Shown: one piece after another, positions 16,120-19,958 of the stretch
Numbering within the stretch: the first letter of the stretch is position 1
How the letters are laid out: every line of letters begins with the position of its first letter
Assembly: GCA_024642025.1 (NCBI GenBank)
Contig: JAHEBY010000007.1
Coordinates: 1 to 19,958, forward strand
Direction of reading: 5' to 3'
DNA from: Comamonadaceae bacterium
GTDB taxonomy: Bacteria; Pseudomonadota; Gammaproteobacteria; Burkholderiales; Burkholderiaceae_C
DNA: 19,958 nucleotides
Notes under the pieces: model-generated
Databases searched by the model: none
What the model was told of the DNA's origin: nothing
The model's input: only the letters and a program-made list of their open reading frames with translations
Program-made: the position numbers and the translations under genes

Positions 16120-16145
16120 CTTCATGCATTCCAACTCGCATGAAG
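16120..16145 (+). promoter_or_regulatory. second spacer hairpin (arms 3 and 4), possible leader switch for the H1-like gene
   Basis: CTTCATGC (16120-16127) pairs perfectly with GCATGAAG (16138-16145), loop 10 bases. Its left arm is also complementary to the right arm of the preceding hairpin: CATGAA (16111-16116) and TTCATG (16121-16126) are separated by only TCGC. The two folds exclude each other. The structure ends 19 bases before the ribosome binding site of the H1-like gene. Confidence 0.45.
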
Positions 16146-16178
16146 TGCTCTTTGTAAATTGATCAAGGAGAAATTTCA

Positions 16179-16643
16179 ATGGCAACTGCAAAAAAACCGG
16201 CCAAAAAGGCCGCTCCCGCAAAGAAAAAAGCTGCACCAGCAAAAAAAGCAGCAAAGAAAGTCGTAGCGAAGAAAGTAGCCGCTAAAAAGCCAGCTGCTAA
16301 AAAAGTAGCCGCTAAGCGCCCAGCAGCAAAGAAAGCAGCCGCTAAAAAGCCGGCCGCCAAAAAAGTAGCCGCTAAGCGCCCAGCAGCAAAGAAGCCAGCC
16401 GCCAAGAAAGCTGCTGCTAAAAAGCCTGCGGCCAAAAAAGCTGCGGCAAAAAAGCCAGCAGTAAAGAAGGCAGCTGCCAAGAAACCTGCGGCCAAAAAGC
16501 CTGCTGCAAAGAAAGCCGCGAAAAAACCCGCTGCGAAGAAAGCCGCGAAAAAACCCGCTGCCAAAGCTCCGGCAGCGCCTGCTGCTCAGACCACTCTGAA
16601 CCCACAGGCTGCTTGGCCGTTTCCAACAGCCAGCAAGCCTTAA
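16179..16643 (+). CDS. histone H1-like, Lys/Ala/Pro-rich nucleoid-associated protein
   Basis: A 154-residue, extremely basic protein built almost wholly from KKPAAKK/KKAAAKK-type repeats, the composition of bacterial H1-like proteins (HctB/BpH1/AlgP C-terminal type) that bind DNA non-specifically and compact the nucleoid. The C-terminus leaves the repeats and ends TTLNPQAAWPFPTASKP, a tail I recall as typical of betaproteobacterial H1-like proteins. The start has a full AAGGAG (16165-16170), 8 bases upstream of the ATG, so high translation is likely. The gene contains near-perfect internal DNA repeats and ends in a strong intrinsic terminator. It could be part of the nrdAB transcript or have its own promoter in the structured spacer; no clear promoter is seen. 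The exact cellular role is unknown. Confidence 0.88.
   Translation: MATAKKPAKKAAPAKKKAAPAKKAAKKVVAKKVAAKKPAAKKVAAKRPAAKKAAAKKPAAKKVAAKRPAAKKPAAKKAAAKKPAAKKAAAKKPAVKKAAAKKPAAKKPAAKKAAKKPAAKKAAKKPAAKAPAAPAAQTTLNPQAAWPFPTASKP
16271..16390 (+). repeat. 60-bp tandem duplication inside the H1-like gene
   Basis: Bases 16271-16330 and 16331-16390 are identical at 56 of 60 positions. In frame they encode two 20-residue units that differ only by one Val/Ala; the other three differences are synonymous. The length is a multiple of three, so gain or loss keeps the frame. The duplication is closer at DNA level than the surrounding repeats, which suggests it is recent. Confidence 0.85.
16506..16559 (+). 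repeat. 27-bp tandem duplication inside the H1-like gene
   Basis: Bases 16506-16532 and 16533-16559 match at 26 of 27 positions and encode two copies of AKKAAKKPA. This is a second in-frame duplication near the 3' end of the repeat region. Confidence 0.85.
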
Positions 16644-16664
16644 GCCTTCAGGGGTTTAGCTCAG

Positions 16665-16694
16665 ACCCGGTATCGAAAGGTATCGGGTTTTTTT
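16665..16694 (+). terminator. intrinsic terminator of the H1-like gene
   Basis: ACCCGGTATC (16665-16674) pairs with GGTATCGGGT (16679-16688) over 10 bp (two G-U wobbles), closed by a GAAA tetraloop, and runs into seven T (16688-16694). It lies 22 bases after the H1-like stop. It overlaps the stop codon of the convergent kinase gene; on the - strand no T-run follows, so it serves the + strand. Confidence 0.9.
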
Positions 16695-17607
16695 ATTGGC
16701 TCAAAACAGCGCCCACGCGACTGCTGTCAATCTGATAGTTCTGTGGACCACGCTGCGCAATTTTGGTGGATCCCATATAGTTGCCCAACGCAGCACAACG
16801 GACAGCCGACCATCCCTTTTCCAGGCCAAACAGCAAGGCGCCACGGTAAGCGTCACCACAACCCGTGGGATCAACGACCGCATTCGCCGTCACGGCGGGC
16901 ACCGAAGTTTTTTTGCCTTCCACCCATACCTCACTGCCCAGCGCACCCACGGTCACGAACAGGCCGCGAATACGTAGTGAAATCTCCTCAAGACTCCACC
17001 CTGTGCGTTCGCACAACATTTTGCCTTCATAGTCATTCACCGCAACCCAACTAGCATGATCGACGAAATTTCTCAGCTCGGCTCCATCAAAACGAGGCAA
17101 TTGCTGGCCGGGATCAAACACGAAAGGAATGCCCGCCGCGGCAAATTGCTCTGCATGCTGCAACATGGCATCTCTGCCGTCAGGCGCGATAATCCCCAAT
17201 TTGATATCAGCGCGTTCCGCGATGACGTTCAAATGTGCCTGCGCCATGGCGCCAGGGTGAAAACCGTTGATCTGGTTGTTGTCGCCATCAGTGATGATCA
17301 TCGCTTGCGCTGTGTATGCGTCGTCCAGCCGACGAATAAATTCGCAATTGATGTCAAGAGATTTCAATCTTTCGAGGTACCCATCACCATCGAGTCCGAT
17401 CGTCGCCATGGGAAGAGGGTTGCCGCCCAAAAGTTTGAGGCTGTAGGCAATATTTCCAGCGCAGCCGCCAAAATCACGGCGCAGCGCCGGAACCAAAAAG
17501 GACACATTGAGAATGTGCAACTGATCTGGCAGGATCTGCTCCGAAAACCGACCTTCAAAGTTCATAATGGTGTCGAAAGCGAGCGAGCCACAAATGATGG
17601 ATGCCAT
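16693..17607 (-). CDS. PfkB-family carbohydrate/nucleoside kinase
   Basis: A 304-residue ribokinase-fold kinase that phosphorylates a sugar or nucleoside with ATP. The family's substrate-side glycine motif is at FGGCAGNIAYSLKLLGG (46-62) and the ATP-side anion hole with the catalytic base is VVDPTGCGDAYRGALL (244-259), D252 being the base. Length is normal and both motifs are intact. Similar proteins in betaproteobacteria are often called adenosine kinase or simply carbohydrate kinase; the substrate cannot be decided from sequence alone. It is the last gene of the accC-prmA-DUF3426 run, 20 bases after the DUF3426 stop. Its stop codon lies in the T-run of the opposing terminator. Confidence 0.9.
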   Translation of the reverse strand: MASIICGSLAFDTIMNFEGRFSEQILPDQLHILNVSFLVPALRRDFGGCAGNIAYSLKLLGGNPLPMATIGLDGDGYLERLKSLDINCEFIRRLDDAYTAQAMIITDGDNNQINGFHPGAMAQAHLNVIAERADIKLGIIAPDGRDAMLQHAEQFAAAGIPFVFDPGQQLPRFDGAELRNFVDHASWVAVNDYEGKMLCERTGWSLEEISLRIRGLFVTVGALGSEVWVEGKKTSVPAVTANAVVDPTGCGDAYRGALLFGLEKGWSAVRCAALGNYMGSTKIAQRGPQNYQIDSSRVGAVLSQ

Positions 17608-17627
17608 GATTCTTCTTTAGTTTGATG

Positions 17628-18815
17628 TCAGGGATAAAAAGCCAACAGCCGGTAACCAGCAATTCGCTCGGAACTACCATTGGTCTTGACGCTGACCGCC
17701 AGCGAACTCGACCATTCCGCGCTCGGCTCCAGTGCGTCTGATTTCCCGCCAAATTCCGCAGGCAACAAAACGCGCCTGACCACCGGCCGATTCTGAAGGT
17801 CGGTCAGCGCCAACTCAACTGCGGGCATGGCAAGTGCCGTCGGAGCATTGTTTCGAATGACGAAGTTCAAGCGATAAACGTCGCCCCGGATCGGAGTAAA
17901 CGAAGCACTCTCAACCACTATGAATTCTTTCCTTCTCATGGGGGAAACAATGCAACCGGTCCATTCACATACCGCTGACACCCATGGACGCGCTGCTGGA
18001 ACCTGCGCGAACAGTGCGTCACGCTCGCGCACCGTAACTTGTATCGCCAGGGTAGCGATCAAACCCAGGCCGAGCGCACCCAACAGCCACCGTGCCCAAC
18101 GAGTGTGCCAAACTGATTGACGCCCAACTCCGCGCATGAAAGACAAGCTACTGTCAGCCGAAACAGAATCCAGTTCGCTGTCGTCGTTGTTTGACTTATC
18201 TGACAAAGCAGCGCTGGATGCCACGGCGGTCTTAGATGGCTCAACTACCTCAGCAAGCGGTGCATGCTGAGAGCGCCGAGCCACAATTTGCTCGAGCTCC
18301 TTGTCCAGCGTAACCTCAGCAGCCACTGCGGGTTCGCTGTCGTAAGCACTTTCGTAAGCAATGTCGTAGGCACTTTCAGCCTCGGTTTCATGGGTGTCTT
18401 GGCTGCCTTCTGAACGGATTTCTGCGTCAGGCGTCATCGCCATATCCACAACATCTGTCGGCGCAAAGTCGCGCGGCGGCAGCGTGTCTATGTCCTGGTC
18501 AGCCAGCGAGGCGAGCGTAGCGACTTCAGCAGGAGTTACAGGATCTTCGTCTGGAGGACTCGCCTCATTCCCCTCCGGCTCGGTCAGCGATTCGTCTGCC
18601 TCGAATGCATCGAAGGGTTCGGGCACCGACGAAGGCTCTGATGGCGTGGGTGCTTGCGGCGCACCGTTTGGCGACATCTCCGACAAGAGATGGCTCGAAG
18701 CGTCAAAAACATTTTCACACTGACCGCATCGAACCCAGCCGTCAGAAATGCGAAGCTGATCCTGCACCACCCGGAACAGGGTCTGACAACTTGGGCATTG
18801 GGTGATCAGGCTCAT
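17628..18815 (-). CDS. zinc-ribbon plus DUF3426 single-pass membrane protein
   Basis: A 395-residue protein of unknown function. The N-terminal MJ0042-type zinc ribbon has CPSC (C7, C10) and CGQC (C30, C33). A long acidic, Ser/Ala/Pro/Glu-rich linker covers about residues 41-225. One membrane helix, WLLGALGLGLIATLAIQV, lies near 243-260. The C-terminal DUF3426 domain, presumably periplasmic, carries a Cys pair (CEWTGC, 283-288) and the FVIRNNAPTALAMPAVELAL-type core. The topology therefore puts a zinc ribbon inside and DUF3426 outside. It lies 33 bases after prmA, a conserved neighbourhood in betaproteobacteria. The linker contains a small DNA repeat (18339-18377). Confidence 0.88.
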   Translation of the reverse strand: MSLITQCPSCQTLFRVVQDQLRISDGWVRCGQCENVFDASSHLLSEMSPNGAPQAPTPSEPSSVPEPFDAFEADESLTEPEGNEASPPDEDPVTPAEVATLASLADQDIDTLPPRDFAPTDVVDMAMTPDAEIRSEGSQDTHETEAESAYDIAYESAYDSEPAVAAEVTLDKELEQIVARRSQHAPLAEVVEPSKTAVASSAALSDKSNNDDSELDSVSADSSLSFMRGVGRQSVWHTRWARWLLGALGLGLIATLAIQVTVRERDALFAQVPAARPWVSAVCEWTGCIVSPMRRKEFIVVESASFTPIRGDVYRLNFVIRNNAPTALAMPAVELALTDLQNRPVVRRVLLPAEFGGKSDALEPSAEWSSSLAVSVKTNGSSERIAGYRLLAFYP

Positions 18816-18848
18816 TGCGCCCGATTGTAAAGTCCGCTGGATGGCAAT

Positions 18849-19748
18849 TCAGAGCTTGGCGGTCATTAGAGCCCAACCATCTTCACGGTCGGCTACGGCG
18901 AGCTCGCAAAAGGGTGCGTAGGCATCCTGAAGCTCCCCAGTCTGACGCTCCAGAATACCGGCCAACACCAGTGCCCCACCCGACACGCATTTGGACGTCA
19001 GCAGCGGCGCAAGCACCTTCAGCGGAGAAGCCAGTATGTTCGCCAGCACGGTTTGATAGATACCCGAGGCCTGCTCTGGCAGGCCCGCATTGAGCCGCAC
19101 CTGATTGGCTTGCGCGTTTAGGAGGGTTGACGCGACCGCTGCCGGGTCAATGTCAACGGCATCCACGGCGGATGCACCAAATTTCGCCGCGCCTATGGCC
19201 AAGATGCCGGAGCCACAGCCATAGTCCAGCACTCGCCCCAAACCTGCTGTGGCACCATGGTCGGCGATCCAGCGCAGACACATGCGGGTCGTTGGATGCG
19301 TGCCTGTGCCAAACGCCAGGCCCGGGTCCAGCCGAATCAACGTGGCGGCATGCACTGGCGGCTCATGCCAGGTTGGGACGATCCAGAACGTACGGGTTAT
19401 TTCGACGGGAGCGAATTGTGATTGCGTCAGGCGCACCCAATCCTGATCAGGTACGGACGCCACGCCCAATACGTCGCAGCCAACAAAAAAGTCCTGAGGG
19501 GCAAGAAGCTCGGCGGCCTCGCGGGCGAGCGTTTCGGTCGAATACAAGGCCTTGATGCGGGATCGCTTCCAGCCACCGGCCGGAGCCGGCATGCCAGGCT
19601 CACCAAACAGAGCCTGTTCGGCGTCCGTCTGCGCATCAGCATCTTCCACACTCACACTCAATGCATCCAACGCATCAAGCGCATCGCTAACGGCCTCCAC
19701 CCGCTCTTCGGGGCACATCAGGCAAAGCTCAAACATGGCACTTGCCAT
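18849..19748 (-). CDS. prmA: ribosomal protein L11 methyltransferase PrmA
   Basis: PrmA uses SAM to trimethylate lysines and the N-terminus of ribosomal protein L11. The protein is 299 residues. The substrate-recognition N-terminal domain is followed by the class I methyltransferase core: FGTGTHPTT (146-154), SAM motif I LDYGCGSG (174-181), acidic loop VDIDP (198-202) and the NILASPL motif (237-243). The ATG at 19748 directly follows the accC stop (TGAATG), which suggests coupling; a second ATG four codons in gives MFELCL, the more conserved start, and is equally plausible. The gene continues into the DUF3426 gene after 33 bases. Confidence 0.95.
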   Translation of the reverse strand: MASAMFELCLMCPEERVEAVSDALDALDALSVSVEDADAQTDAEQALFGEPGMPAPAGGWKRSRIKALYSTETLAREAAELLAPQDFFVGCDVLGVASVPDQDWVRLTQSQFAPVEITRTFWIVPTWHEPPVHAATLIRLDPGLAFGTGTHPTTRMCLRWIADHGATAGLGRVLDYGCGSGILAIGAAKFGASAVDAVDIDPAAVASTLLNAQANQVRLNAGLPEQASGIYQTVLANILASPLKVLAPLLTSKCVSGGALVLAGILERQTGELQDAYAPFCELAVADREDGWALMTAKL

Positions 19749-19958
19749 TCAGCGTTTGTGCTGACTCAGCCATTCTTCCAGATAGTGGATGTTGGTACCG
19801 CCACCCATGAATTTGGCGTCAACCATCAGCTCCCGGTGCAGCGGAACATTGGTGCTGATGCCTTCGATGACTGTCTCGCCCAGCGCCGAGCGCATACGCG
19901 CCAGCGCCTGCTCCCGCGTGTCACCATGCACGATCACCTTGCCAATCATGGAGTCGTA
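19749..19958 (-). CDS. accC: acetyl-CoA carboxylase biotin carboxylase subunit AccC, C-terminal end
   Basis: Only the last 69 residues are in the window; the rest lies beyond the right edge. The visible part, from YDSMIGKVIVHG through the GISTNVPLH block to GGTNIHYLEEWL, matches the C-terminal end of biotin carboxylase, which carboxylates biotin on AccB in the first step of fatty acid synthesis. The MIGK and GGTNIHYLE blocks are diagnostic. The stop abuts the prmA start. accB would be expected just upstream, outside the window. Confidence 0.93.
   Translation of the reverse strand, partial: YDSMIGKVIVHGDTREQALARMRSALGETVIEGISTNVPLHRELMVDAKFMGGGTNIHYLEEWLSQHKR

Noticed and set aside
16271..16559. 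Possible CRISPR-like or non-coding repeat array
   Set aside because: The repeats are directly adjacent, in frame, lack spacers and encode the basic repeats of an H1-like protein.
16163..16564. - strand open frame with Phe/Ala/Gly repeats opposite the H1-like gene
   Set aside because: It is the reverse translation of Lys/Ala codons; the + strand has AAGGAG, the conserved tail and a terminator.

Overview
The window is about 20 kb of dense, largely core chromosome from a betaproteobacterium, most likely order Burkholderiales and probably Comamonadaceae-like. This is inferred from the gene order (ffh / ccsA-like / PP0621-family / pilS / pilR / ampD, and accC-prmA-DUF3426), the NrdA/NrdB type with long N-terminal extensions, and the Lys/Ala/Pro-rich histone H1-like protein ending in a short Trp-Pro-Phe-Pro tail. 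I see no rRNA, tRNA, CRISPR array, insertion sequence or prophage gene, and no gene-free stretch longer than 200 bases.

Layout. 1-196 is the end of an unidentified + strand gene. 375-1718 is miaB (tRNA methylthiotransferase). 1851-2993 is an orphan branched-chain-amino-acid-type periplasmic binding protein with a Tat-like signal. A - strand block follows (5187 down to 3049): a RidA-family protein, an ABC-2 ATPase and its permease, tightly packed. Upstream of it on the same strand is ffh (5291-6655). Diverging from ffh, a + strand train with zero or overlapping junctions runs from 6733 to 11537: CcsA-like membrane protein, PP0621-family small protein, PilS, PilR and AmpD. Then come nrdA (11733-14669) and nrdB (14801-16003), the class Ia ribonucleotide reductase, behind a clear promoter flanked and overlapped by two NrdR-type boxes. 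After nrdB lies a 175-base structured spacer, then the H1-like gene (16179-16643) and a strong intrinsic terminator. The right end is a - strand operon read from the edge inward: accC (C-terminal end only), prmA, a zinc-ribbon/DUF3426 membrane protein and a PfkB-family sugar/nucleoside kinase.

How it works together. The nrd genes make deoxynucleotides, and the NrdR boxes predict repression when dATP/ATP is high. PilS-PilR is the sigma-54 two-component switch for type IV pili; here it shares a probable transcript with a cytochrome-c-assembly-like protein and the peptidoglycan-recycling amidase AmpD. accC-prmA links fatty acid synthesis and ribosomal protein L11 methylation on one transcript.

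The most unusual signals are non-coding. (1) The nrdB/H1-like spacer carries four alternating complementary arms (TTCATG / CATGAA / TTCATG / CATGAA) that can fold as two hairpins or as one mutually exclusive middle hairpin, like an attenuator or translational switch ahead of the H1-like gene. (2) A shared AT-rich element with a 5-G core occurs twice, before miaB and before the RidA gene, in the same orientation relative to the downstream gene. (3) The H1-like gene contains near-perfect in-frame 60-bp and 27-bp tandem duplications, suggesting recent length change. I found no wholly new protein system; the protein-coding genes are mostly recognisable families.
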